NCBI RefSeq assembly: GCF_030238365.1
Contig: NZ_JASSOT010000061.1
Coordinates: forward strand, 62,001-126,000
From: Lelliottia wanjuensis
GTDB lineage: Bacteria; Pseudomonadota; Gammaproteobacteria; Enterobacterales; Enterobacteriaceae
Length of the DNA stretch: 64,000 nt
Direction of reading: 5' to 3'
Part shown: positions 27,907-35,817 of the stretch, piece after piece
Layout: each line of letters opens with the position of its first letter
Numbering within the stretch: position 1 is the stretch's first letter
The notes under the pieces: generated by a model
Told to the model about the DNA's origin: nothing
The model's database searches: none
What the model saw: the letters and a program-made list of their open reading frames with translations, nothing else
Made by a program: the position numbers and the translations under genes

Positions 27907-28794
27907 TTAAGCCGCACGTATGCCTTGTAATAGATGATCTATGTAATACGTCAATTTCGGCAACGGGCGTAAATCCTGGCGCCACAACAGATGCACCGGC
28001 CTCGGTTCCGGCGTGAAATGCTCCAGCACCCGAACCAACCTGCCATTCGCCAGCTCGTCGGCCACCAGCACCTCCGGCTGCAACAACAAACCCGCCCCCG
28101 CTACCGCCGCGGTACGTAATCCGTACCCGTCGTTACAGCGCAAAATCGCATCGCGCTTCCAGCGCACCTCCCCTTCCACGCCCGGCAGCCGCCACTCGTT
28201 GCGCGCGGTCCAGACCGTGTGCGACAGGCAGAGATGATCGACCAGATCGGCAGGTGTTTGCGGCGTCCCGTGGCGCGCCAGATACGCCGGAGCCGCGCAG
28301 ATCACCATCCGATACGGACACAGATACTTCGCCACCAGATCGTCGTGACGAATATCGCCGATGCGGATCGCCAGATCGAAGCCCTCATTGACCATGTCCA
28401 CCATCCGGTTGGTCAGATCCAGTTCGACGCGCACGTCTGGCCAGGTCTGTAAAAAGGTCGCCGTGAGCGGAGCGATCACGCAGCCGCCAAAGGAGGTCGG
28501 CGCGCTGATGCGCAGCGTCCCGGCCGGGGCCGCGCGCAGGCGTTCCACCGAGCTTTCGGCAATCGACACCTGCTCCAGCACCCGTTTCGCCTCGTCGTAA
28601 AACACCCGCCCGGCGTCGGTGAGGCTTTGACGACGGGTGTTGCGCTCCAGCAGGCGCGTGCCAAGCTGTTCCTCCAGCAGCGCGATGTATTTTCCGACCA
28701 TCACCGCCGACATCTCCAGCCGCGCCGCTGCCTGCGTAAAGCTGCCGCTCTCGACCACGGCGATAAAGGTCTCCATGCCGCGAAGCTTATCCAT
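27907..28794 (-). CDS. LysR-family transcriptional regulator
   Basis: 295 residues. The N-terminal winged helix-turn-helix is clear: METFIAVVESGSFTQAAARLEMSAVMVGKYIALLEEQLGTRLLERNTRR. The effector domain follows with the P(A/T)GTLRISAPTSFG linker typical of the CrgA/YafC-like subgroup. It lies divergent to the SDR gene with a 98-base gap, the standard arrangement of a LysR regulator with the gene it controls, so it probably regulates that SDR. The effector cannot be inferred. Confidence 0.9.
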   Translation of the reverse strand: MDKLRGMETFIAVVESGSFTQAAARLEMSAVMVGKYIALLEEQLGTRLLERNTRRQSLTDAGRVFYDEAKRVLEQVSIAESSVERLRAAPAGTLRISAPTSFGGCVIAPLTATFLQTWPDVRVELDLTNRMVDMVNEGFDLAIRIGDIRHDDLVAKYLCPYRMVICAAPAYLARHGTPQTPADLVDHLCLSHTVWTARNEWRLPGVEGEVRWKRDAILRCNDGYGLRTAAVAGAGLLLQPEVLVADELANGRLVRVLEHFTPEPRPVHLLWRQDLRPLPKLTYYIDHLLQGIRAA

Positions 28795-28892
28795 ATTGCA
28801 AACCTCTGGTTAGTAATCTTCTAACTTTAGCCCAGTTTATCTCAGTTCTGATTTATTAAAGAATGGAGGCTCACAACCTGAAGGAGTCTGCT

Positions 28893-29495
28893 ATGAAAAT
28901 CGTCATTATTGGTGCCAGCGGCACGGTCGGCCGTGCCGTGACAGAAGAGTTGAGCCGTAAACACGAGGTGATCCGCGTCGGTCGCACGCAGGGTGATGAG
29001 CAGGTGGATATCACGTCGCAGGCCAGCGTGCAGGCGCTGTTCGAAAAGATCGGCCCGGTGGACGCGATTGTCTCTGCCAGCGGTGGGCTGCATTTTGGTC
29101 CGCTGGCGACCATGAAAGACAGCGATTTTGACCAGGGCTTGCAGGACAAACTGTTAGGACAGGTGCGCCTGGCGCTGACCGGTCAGCACTACCTGAATGA
29201 GGGCGGGTCGATAACTCTGATCAGCGGGATTGTCGCTCACGAGCCGATTGCTCAGGGGGTGAACGCGACCACGGTGAACGCGGCGCTGGAAGGCTTTGTC
29301 CGCGCCGCGGCCTGCGAACTGCCGCGCGGAATTCGTATCAACCTGATTAGTCCGACGGTGCTGACGGAATCCGCCGAAGCGTACGACGGATTTTTCCCCG
29401 GCTTTGAAAGCGTGCCTGCCGCCACCGTCGCGCTGGCCTACCGCCGCAGCGTGGAAGGCGTGCAGAGTGGTCGGGTTTATAAAGTCGGTTACTGA
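28893..29495 (+). CDS. Short-chain dehydrogenase-like protein lacking the YxxxK pair
   Basis: 200 residues from the ATG at 28893, eight bases after AAGGAG. The Rossmann start is MKIVIIGASGTVGRAV (GxxGxxG). The catalytic Tyr-x-x-x-Lys of classical SDRs is not present: the helix that should hold it reads GVNATTVNAALEGFVRAA, and the usual Tyr and Lys are Asn/Thr and Leu. Ser in TLISG is kept. A subgroup of short SDR-like proteins (the Lin1944-like group) shows the same loss, so it may bind NAD(P)H without classical oxidoreductase chemistry. The LysR gene upstream is divergent. The 3' end overlaps the convergent methyltransferase gene by seven bases. Confidence 0.85.
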   Translation: MKIVIIGASGTVGRAVTEELSRKHEVIRVGRTQGDEQVDITSQASVQALFEKIGPVDAIVSASGGLHFGPLATMKDSDFDQGLQDKLLGQVRLALTGQHYLNEGGSITLISGIVAHEPIAQGVNATTVNAALEGFVRAAACELPRGIRINLISPTVLTESAEAYDGFFPGFESVPAATVALAYRRSVEGVQSGRVYKVGY

Positions 29496-30223
29496 GGTTT
29501 GACGGCAGCGATCAGCACCAGCATCGGTCGCTCCGCCTCTTCCGCCAGCGCGGGCCAGGCGTCAATCTGCGCCTGCGTTGGGCCCCACTCGTTGACTTCC
29601 CGAAGCGTTAAACCTGCTTTGATCAGCGCATTCAGCGTGGTGCCGAGCGTGCGGTGATATTTGATCACCCCGTCCGCCAGCCAGTTGCTGACGCGCTGCC
29701 CCTCCTGCTGATACTGATTCACGCCCCAGAACCGCGCGCCGTTGTCATCCGTCAGCCAGCCCTGGCGCGAGGCGCAGGTGTAGATCGGGTGTTCCATCGA
29801 AAAGACCAGGCTGCCGCCGGGTTTGAGCGCGCGCTGAACGTGGCTGAACAGCGTGTCGAGTTCAGGGAGATAGTGCAGCGCCAGCGAGCTGTAGACCAGG
29901 TCGAGGCTGTTTTCTTCCAGTTGCAAAGATTCCAGATCGCTGCGTTGGTAGGTGATGGCCGCATCGGTGGTGAGTTCAAGCGCGCGGGCGAGCATTTTTT
30001 CCGAAATGTCGACGCCCATCACCTGTGCCGCCCCCATTTCGCGCGCGCTGCGGCAGAACCAGCCGTAACCGCAGCCGAGATCGATGACCGATTTTCCCGT
30101 CAGATCGGGAAGCAGGGATTTAAGCGCCGGCCATTCCGGCGCGCCGTCGAGGCCGTGGACCGAGCGCGGAAGCTGGGCGTAGCCCTCGAAAAACGCCGGA
30201 TTGTCGTAGATATTTTGTGCCAT
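29489..30223 (-). CDS. Class I SAM-dependent methyltransferase
   Basis: 244 residues from the ATG at 30223, which has AGAGGG upstream; in-frame starts further upstream run into the REP sequence. Motif I is VIDLGCGYGWF near residue 50, followed by the acidic end of strand 2 (VMGVDISEKML), motif II (LDLVYSSLALHYL) and motif III (LKPGGSLVFSMEHP). This is the pattern of Methyltransf_11-type small-molecule methyltransferases. The substrate is unknown. It is convergent with the SDR gene and flanked on its 5' side by a REP pair. Confidence 0.88.
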   Translation of the reverse strand: MAQNIYDNPAFFEGYAQLPRSVHGLDGAPEWPALKSLLPDLTGKSVIDLGCGYGWFCRSAREMGAAQVMGVDISEKMLARALELTTDAAITYQRSDLESLQLEENSLDLVYSSLALHYLPELDTLFSHVQRALKPGGSLVFSMEHPIYTCASRQGWLTDDNGARFWGVNQYQQEGQRVSNWLADGVIKYHRTLGTTLNALIKAGLTLREVNEWGPTQAQIDAWPALAEEAERPMLVLIAAVKPQ

Positions 30224-30276
30224 CGCAGATCCCTCTTTGTGAATATGCGTAGCAGTATATCGCATGGTATGGGTTT

Positions 30277-30366
30277 TGTAGGCCGGGTAAGGCGTAGCCG
30301 CCACCCGGCAGCAAGCGGCTGTGCGGCCTAAAACGCCCGGTGGCGCTGCGCTTACCGGGCCTACAA
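30277..30366. repeat. REP pair between the methyltransferase and amidohydrolase genes
   Basis: GTAGGCCGGGTAAGGCGTAG and, about 30 bases on, CCCGGTGGCGCTGCGCTTAC face each other. It is a single BIME unit almost identical to those of the array at 2465-3330, lying between the start of the methyltransferase gene and the end of the amidohydrolase gene. Confidence 0.85.
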
Positions 30367-30370
30367 AAAC

Positions 30371-31753
30371 TTATGCCCCGACGTTACCCCACACCAGGTT
30401 CCCGTTATGGAACGTCGCGGTGCGCGGGGAGATGCGCGCCACGGCTTCGGCGGAACAGGAGGCGTCCACCAGCACAAAGCTCGCGGCATCCTGCGCTTTC
30501 GGCCACACCCGTTCGCCCTTGTCGTTCAGCGGCAGCACGTCGCCGGTGGCGATCCCCAGCGCGCGTGACAGGGTCTGCTCGTTCGGGCGGATGTAAAGCT
30601 GTGCGTAGAGATTGGCTTTTTCCAGCATGTCGCCCAGACCGTACGGCGACCAGTGGTCGATCACGCTGTCGGTGCCCGTCATCACAAATACGCCTTTATC
30701 GCGCAGCTGCTTAAGCGGCATATGCAGGGTGCCAATCGGCACCGTCGAAGCAATGGTGATCTGTTGCGCCGCCATGCGCGTGGCGATGGCATCCACCTCT
30801 TGCTCGTTCAGCGTCGCCAGCGCGAAGCCGTGGCTGATGGTCAGCTTGCCCTTCAGTTCCGGGGTTTTCTCGACCGTCTCGACCATATAATTCACCGCCG
30901 CCACGCCCGCCGGGCTGGTTTCGTGCAGGTGAATATCCACCCCTTTATCGTAATCCAGCGCAATCTGGAACATGGTGTCGAGGGATTTTTCCATCGCGCC
31001 ATCGACGTTGGTCGGGTCCAGCCCGCCGACGTACTGCGCTCCGGCCTGCATCGCTTCGCGCATCAGCGGCTCGGATTTCGACAGCAGCAAACCGTGCTGC
31101 GGGAAGGCGACGATTTCACAGTCAAAACCGGGTTTACGCCGCGCCAGCACCGCCTGCAGATTTTCCAGATTTTTCAGGCCAGAGGTCGGCTCGATATTGC
31201 AGTGGCTGCGGGCGATGGTCGAGCCTTTGGACTGGATCAGATCGATCAGCTTTTCCGCGCGCTCCTGCGTGTAGGGCTGCAGCTCCGGCAGCAGCTTTTG
31301 CTCGAGGCGGATCATGTCCTGAATCGTCGTTCCCGCCGGGCGATTGAGCGAGCGCCACGGGCCGCCGTAGAAGGTTTTATCCAGATGGATGTGCATGTCG
31401 CGCATCGCCGGAAGCATCAGCTTGCCGCCCGCATCGTAGTGCGGAAGCGTGCTGTCGGCGTGGCTGTTGTTGTCGCGCAGGGCGACGATTTTGCCGTCCT
31501 GAATTTCCAGGGTTTTTAGCTCGGTGCGGGTGCTGGTTGCGACACCGCCGTCGAAGTTAAACCCGGCCTCCAGCAGCACGTTGTCGAGGTAATAGTGTTT
31601 CGCGGTGATGTTCATCGGTTTGCCCGTCTCGCAAGTTTTATTCGCTGTCTCAGCAGCATACGCGACGGAACCGGTCGCGCCAAACAGCGCGCAGGCAGTG
31701 ACCATTTTGCCGCTCTGGCTGATAAACTCCCGGCGGCTTTTATTCTCTTTCAT
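30371..31753 (-). CDS. Tat-exported amidohydrolase, cytosine-deaminase-like
   Basis: 460 residues. The N terminus carries a twin-arginine signal (SRREFIS followed by a hydrophobic stretch, GKMVTACALFGATGSVAYA), so the enzyme is probably folded in the cytoplasm and exported. The amidohydrolase core is of the CodA (cytosine deaminase) type: metal ligands HIHLDK, then a strand with SHCNIEP, EIVAFPQHGLL, VDIHLHET with the catalytic Glu, ISHGFAL, and VFVMTGTDSVIDHWSPYG with the C-terminal Asp. Such enzymes hydrolyse cyclic amidines or amides. It is the last gene of a minus-strand operon after carbamate kinase (21-base gap), so its product probably feeds a carbamoyl pathway. Family assignment is firm; substrate is unknown. 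Confidence 0.85.
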   Translation of the reverse strand: MKENKSRREFISQSGKMVTACALFGATGSVAYAAETANKTCETGKPMNITAKHYYLDNVLLEAGFNFDGGVATSTRTELKTLEIQDGKIVALRDNNSHADSTLPHYDAGGKLMLPAMRDMHIHLDKTFYGGPWRSLNRPAGTTIQDMIRLEQKLLPELQPYTQERAEKLIDLIQSKGSTIARSHCNIEPTSGLKNLENLQAVLARRKPGFDCEIVAFPQHGLLLSKSEPLMREAMQAGAQYVGGLDPTNVDGAMEKSLDTMFQIALDYDKGVDIHLHETSPAGVAAVNYMVETVEKTPELKGKLTISHGFALATLNEQEVDAIATRMAAQQITIASTVPIGTLHMPLKQLRDKGVFVMTGTDSVIDHWSPYGLGDMLEKANLYAQLYIRPNEQTLSRALGIATGDVLPLNDKGERVWPKAQDAASFVLVDASCSAEAVARISPRTATFHNGNLVWGNVGA

Positions 31754-31774
31754 CTTATCTTCCTTATCTCTTTC

Positions 31775-32725
31775 TTACGCATTCACGATGTGGGTGCCGG
31801 TCTCACCGCGCAGCGCCGCAGGCAGGCAGTCTGGCGAGGTGATAATGACCCGTTTGCCGCCCTGTTGCAGGAACGCCAGGCTGGCGACAATTTTCGGCAG
31901 CATGCTGCCCGCCGGGAAATGGCCCTCTTCCATGTAGCGCGTCATTTGCGCCACGTTGACGGTGTCGAGCGCCTGCTGATTCGGCTTGCCAAAGTGAACG
32001 CACACTTTCTCCACGCCGGTGGTGATCACCAGCACGTCGGCTTGGATCTCGCGCGCCAGCAGCGCGGTGGAGAGATCTTTATCAATCACCGCGTCGACGC
32101 TCTGATAATCCCCTTCTGGCGTGCGGATCACCGGAATCCCGCCGCCACCGGCACCGATCACCACAAAGCCTTTTTGCGTCAGGGTTTTGATGGCGTCGGC
32201 TTCGACGATGCGCACCGGCTGCGGCGAGGCGACCACGCGACGGTAGCCGCGCCCGGAATCTTCCACAAAGTGCCAGTCCGGATGAGCGAGCTGCAGCTCG
32301 TCGCGCTGGGCTTCACTGAAAAAGGCGCCGATGGGTTTGGTGGGATGGGTAAAACCGGGATCCTGTAGATCGACTTCCACCTGGGTGACCACCGTCACCG
32401 CCTTTTGCTCACCGCGCGCGGCGAGGCGATTGTTCAGCGCCTGCTGGATCAGATAGCCGATCCCGCCCTGAGTGTCGGCGACACAGTTGGCGAGCGGCGT
32501 CAGGGGCAGACCTTCGCGCTCGTGGGCGATCTCCGCGCGACGCAGATCGAGGCCGACCTGCGGGCCGTTGCCGTGGGTGAGGACGATGTCGTAGTCGGAG
32601 GCGAGCATCTCTAATACCGATTCCGCGACCGCTTTGACCGCCTGCGCCTGGTGTTCAATCGACTGGCTGGCGTTGTCTTTGATAATGCTGTTGCCACCGA
32701 TGGCGACGACCATGAGTTCTTTCAT
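31775..32725 (-). CDS. Carbamate kinase (catabolic)
   Basis: 316 residues from the ATG at 32725; the in-frame extension upstream runs into a repeat. Family features: VVAIGGNSII at the start, LTHGNGPQVG (phosphate loop), a THPTKPIGAFFS segment, SPQPVRIVEADAIKTL, VIGAGGGGIPV, VDAVIDKDLSTALLA (nucleotide-binding), ITTGVEKV, and the end AAL(R)GETGTHI. The enzyme makes ATP, carbon dioxide and ammonia from carbamoyl phosphate and ADP. It is closest in style to ArcC/YqeA/YbcF; the last of these belongs to the E. coli allantoin-oxamate operon, which fits the FdrA and YlbE-like genes nearby. The gene sits between the permease and the amidohydrolase genes. A palindromic repeat lies in the 120 bases upstream. 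Confidence 0.93.
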   Translation of the reverse strand: MKELMVVAIGGNSIIKDNASQSIEHQAQAVKAVAESVLEMLASDYDIVLTHGNGPQVGLDLRRAEIAHEREGLPLTPLANCVADTQGGIGYLIQQALNNRLAARGEQKAVTVVTQVEVDLQDPGFTHPTKPIGAFFSEAQRDELQLAHPDWHFVEDSGRGYRRVVASPQPVRIVEADAIKTLTQKGFVVIGAGGGGIPVIRTPEGDYQSVDAVIDKDLSTALLAREIQADVLVITTGVEKVCVHFGKPNQQALDTVNVAQMTRYMEEGHFPAGSMLPKIVASLAFLQQGGKRVIITSPDCLPAALRGETGTHIVNA

Positions 32726-32755
32726 GTGTTTTCCTTTAGATTGGTGCGGTCTGGG

Positions 32756-32834
32756 GCCCTCACCCCGGCCCTCTCCCACAGGGAGAGGGAGAAACCGGTT
32801 CCCTCTCCCTGTGGGAGAGGGTTAGGGTGAGGGC
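32756..32834. repeat. CCCTCTCCC-type palindromic repeat, copy 1
   Basis: A long imperfect inverted repeat: GCCCTCACCCCGGCCCTCTC at the left edge and GGAGAGGGTTAGGGTGAGGG at the right, with two inner CCTCTCCC/GGGAGAGG hairpins. It lies between the permease and carbamate kinase genes. The same element recurs at 46336-46430 and 50033-50098. Confidence 0.85.
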
Positions 32835-32845
32835 ATCAGGCATTA

Positions 32846-34390
32846 TCAGGACTCTGAAACCGGCGCTGCCGCCCGCGTCACTTCGCGGCTATCCAGCACG
32901 TGTTTCACCACAAACATCCCGCTCATCATCAGGTACGCCGTCACAAACATCAGCGAACTCCCTTCGGCGAAACCGACTACCGGGGCGTGGATGACACCGA
33001 ACATCGCCAACAGTGCGCCCACTGCTGCAGCAATCGCTCCGCGCAGCGGTTTATTGATGATGGCGAAGATAGCGATACAGCCCCAGAGCATGCTGGCGAG
33101 CGGTGCGCCGTTGCCCAGATGCACCAGCCCTTCGTAGTAGATGCCTTTACTGTGCAGCACGTCGGTGCCAATCTTCGCCGCATTCGTTCCCGCCGCCCCC
33201 ATCACGCTGTTCATCATGGTCAGCGCCCAGTTGGCGATCCACGGGAACAGGCAGATGAAGATGACGGGCACCTCCACTTTGGGCGTTTCCCTCACCACCT
33301 GGTTGGCGGTGACCACGCCGATAAACACCAGAATCGGCACGATGGCGGTCATCGGAATGATGGCGAGCATAAAGGCCCCCAGCCCGAACAGCGGCACGAT
33401 GAACATAGTCACGCCCGACGCCAGGGTATAGCCGATGCTCGCGCCCATCGCTTTCCAGCCCGCGTGGCCGACGTAGACCGTCACCGGGAACGGGTTGCCC
33501 ATCAGGCAGCCGAGCATGGAGGCCAGACCGTTCGCCAGCATCACTTTGCGGGTCGGGTATTCGTCCCCTGCCGCGTGGGCGCTTTCGATGTTTTCGAGGT
33601 CAAAGATGTAGTTCGCCAGACCCAGCGGAACCGCCGACGCCAGATACGGCAGAGCGTGCGGTAAACCTTGCATGAAACTGTCAACGTGGACTGACGGCGG
33701 GTTAAAGCCGAACGAGGACATGGACGCTTTGATCGCTTCCGGGCTTTGCAGACCGGAGATCCACGCCAGCGCGGTCCCGGCGATCAGCAGCAACAGACCG
33801 GTCGGGATGCGGGCGAAGATCGGCTTTTTACCGAACCAGTTGATGAAGATCAGCAGCAGCACGATGAAGGAGACCGTCGGCGCTTCGAACGCCTGCAGCA
33901 TCGGGTTCATCGCCAGCAGCAGCAGGCCCAGACCGGACAGGCACGACAGCAGCACGGTACGCGGGATCATCTTGCGGATGGTTTCACCGAGGAACGAGCC
34001 GCCCGCCAGAATCATCGCTTCCACGAAGCACCACACCAGACCAATCTGGATGGCAAAATCCGCGTCGCCGGTCTGCTGGTAAACCGGCATCAGCACCAGG
34101 AACGTCACCGTGAAAATGGACGGGGCGCTCGGGCCGGACGGCAGCGCCGTCACATCACTGCGCCCGGTGTCGCGCTGCATCTGCAGGCCAAACCACGCGT
34201 AGCAGATGCTGGCGACCAGTACCGCCAGCCCGAAGGCTGGCGCGATGCGTCCATAAACAATCTCTTTCGGGATGCCGACGACAAAAATGAGCAGTCCCAT
34301 CATGGTCAACAGGTTAGTCAGGTTATTGGTCATGAGCCCGAAATAGGCCGCCCAGTCACCTCTTTTCCACTCCAGTTTCATGCTTTTCAT
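32846..34390 (-). CDS. NCS2-like membrane permease
   Basis: 514 residues with about 12-13 hydrophobic segments. The N terminus (GDWAAYFGLMTNNLTNLLTMMGLLIFVVG), the motif ALPSGPSAPSIFTVTFLVLMPVY, the LSGLGLLLLAMNP segment, and GNPFPVTVYVGHAGWKAMGASIGYT recall nucleobase/cation symporters of the NCS2/AzgA-like superfamily, but the match is loose. In context it should import the substrate or an intermediate of the carbamoyl pathway encoded around it. It is 11 bases from the DUF1116 gene upstream, within the same operon. Substrate unknown. Confidence 0.75.
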   Translation of the reverse strand: MKSMKLEWKRGDWAAYFGLMTNNLTNLLTMMGLLIFVVGIPKEIVYGRIAPAFGLAVLVASICYAWFGLQMQRDTGRSDVTALPSGPSAPSIFTVTFLVLMPVYQQTGDADFAIQIGLVWCFVEAMILAGGSFLGETIRKMIPRTVLLSCLSGLGLLLLAMNPMLQAFEAPTVSFIVLLLIFINWFGKKPIFARIPTGLLLLIAGTALAWISGLQSPEAIKASMSSFGFNPPSVHVDSFMQGLPHALPYLASAVPLGLANYIFDLENIESAHAAGDEYPTRKVMLANGLASMLGCLMGNPFPVTVYVGHAGWKAMGASIGYTLASGVTMFIVPLFGLGAFMLAIIPMTAIVPILVFIGVVTANQVVRETPKVEVPVIFICLFPWIANWALTMMNSVMGAAGTNAAKIGTDVLHSKGIYYEGLVHLGNGAPLASMLWGCIAIFAIINKPLRGAIAAAVGALLAMFGVIHAPVVGFAEGSSLMFVTAYLMMSGMFVVKHVLDSREVTRAAAPVSES

Positions 34391-34401
34391 GAATGCTTAC
34401 C

Positions 34402-35817
34402 TTATAAAAAGTAGCGATCGCGGAAGGTCAACAGCGCCTTTTCAAAACAGCTAAATGGCGGGTGAACGATGCCCGCCCCAATCATGCCGATCCCGGCGTC
34501 TTTGTGGGCAATGGCGGTGTTGATCACCGGCAGAATGCCGCTGGCAGCGACTCTGGTGATATCAATCGCCGTCGGAATGCCCATAAACGAGAGCAGCGGA
34601 ATGGTGACGTTCGGGTTTTCGCCGAGGGTGATTTCACGCATCTGGCGCGAGAAGTCGATGGCTTCGTCCACCGTGCCGCCCACCAGCGCCACAATCGCCG
34701 GAGCCGTCGCCATCGCAAACCCGCCGATGCCGTAGGTTTCGGTGATGGCGCTGTCGCCGATATCCAGACCGGAGTCTTCCGGCTTGTAGCCCGCAAACAT
34801 CGGGCCAATCACCTGCTGCGCCGGGCCGGTAAACCACTGCCCCGGCAGGCCGGAGATGCGCAGACCAAACTCAAAACCGTTGCGCGCCATGGTGGTGACG
34901 ACGGTGCTGTACTCGATCCCGTGCGCGGCATCGAGCGCGGCTTTGCACATCGCCATCCACGTCGGGCCGGAGAAGTAGTCGCTGCTCGCCACGAACTCAA
35001 ACACCTGACGCTGTTGCTCCACCGGATAACCGGCCTGAATCAGCCCCGGCGTCAGCGCCTGGATCAGCAGCGTGGTGCCCGCGTTGTTGCGGTTGTGGCA
35101 CTCGTCGCCCATGTGCAGGGCCTGGGCCAGCATCAGGCGCAGATCGATTTCGCCGATGATGTTCATCGCATCGCGCAGCATCGGGCCGAGCACATCGCGC
35201 ATCCAGTTCAGACGATCGATGACGCTCTGGTCGTTAGCGCCCATGCGCAGGATTTTCGCCATCTGCTCGCTGAGGTTGGTGAACGCCCGGTTGCCGTAGG
35301 CTTTGTTCTCGACGATGTGCATGAACATTGACGCCGAGGTGACACCCGCCATCGAGCCGACGCAGTCGTGTTCGTGGCACGGCGAGAAGGTAATTTCGCC
35401 GGATGCAGCGAGGCGCCCGGCGTCGTCCAGATCGCTTGCCAGCCCTTCAAACACCAGCGCGCCCGTTACCGCGCCGCGCATCGCGCCGCACATGTTTTCC
35501 CACGCGACCGGCGGCCCGGCATGCAGGATGGTGGTGCGGGTCATGCCTGGCACCACGTTAATGGCCTGGTCGAAGCCCACCAGCACCGGATGAGACTGGA
35601 TAATGCGCTCCAGCGCCTGTTGGTTGGCGGCGGCGATTTTGTCGGCGAGCGTGGAGTGCGCCAGCTGATCCAATGCTTCGACCACCTGCAGATTGCCCTG
35701 CCCCGGCGGCGTCCAGTCGAGCTGCGTGACCGGCACGTGCTGTTTTTTCAGGTCGTCGCTGAACAGGGCGATGCCGACGTTGATGACGTTCAGCGGCTGG
35801 TTAAATAAGGTTTTCAT
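34402..35817 (-). CDS. DUF1116 protein, YlbE/AllG-like (carbamoyltransferase subunit candidate)
   Basis: 471 residues. The family core is visible: VINVGIALFSDDLK near the start, WTPPGQG, GMTRTTILHAGPPVAWENMCGAMRGAV, FSPCHEHDCVGSMAGVTSASMFM with clustered His and Cys, MGDECHNRNNAGTTLL, ETYGIGGFAMATAPAIVALVGG and IGAGIVHPPFSCFEKAL at the end. This is the DUF1116 family of E. coli YlbE. In E. coli the neighbouring FdrA and YlbE, with YlbF, have been assigned to oxamate carbamoyltransferase (AllFGH). It overlaps the FdrA gene by one base (TGATG), implying a tight stoichiometric pair. No YlbF/AllH-like gene is present in this window. Confidence 0.88.
   Translation of the reverse strand: MKTLFNQPLNVINVGIALFSDDLKKQHVPVTQLDWTPPGQGNLQVVEALDQLAHSTLADKIAAANQQALERIIQSHPVLVGFDQAINVVPGMTRTTILHAGPPVAWENMCGAMRGAVTGALVFEGLASDLDDAGRLAASGEITFSPCHEHDCVGSMAGVTSASMFMHIVENKAYGNRAFTNLSEQMAKILRMGANDQSVIDRLNWMRDVLGPMLRDAMNIIGEIDLRLMLAQALHMGDECHNRNNAGTTLLIQALTPGLIQAGYPVEQQRQVFEFVASSDYFSGPTWMAMCKAALDAAHGIEYSTVVTTMARNGFEFGLRISGLPGQWFTGPAQQVIGPMFAGYKPEDSGLDIGDSAITETYGIGGFAMATAPAIVALVGGTVDEAIDFSRQMREITLGENPNVTIPLLSFMGIPTAIDITRVAASGILPVINTAIAHKDAGIGMIGAGIVHPPFSCFEKALLTFRDRYFL

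Noticed and set aside
32756-32834. ERIC element
   Set aside because: The palindrome lacks the ERIC core; it is a different CCCTCTCCC-type repeat.
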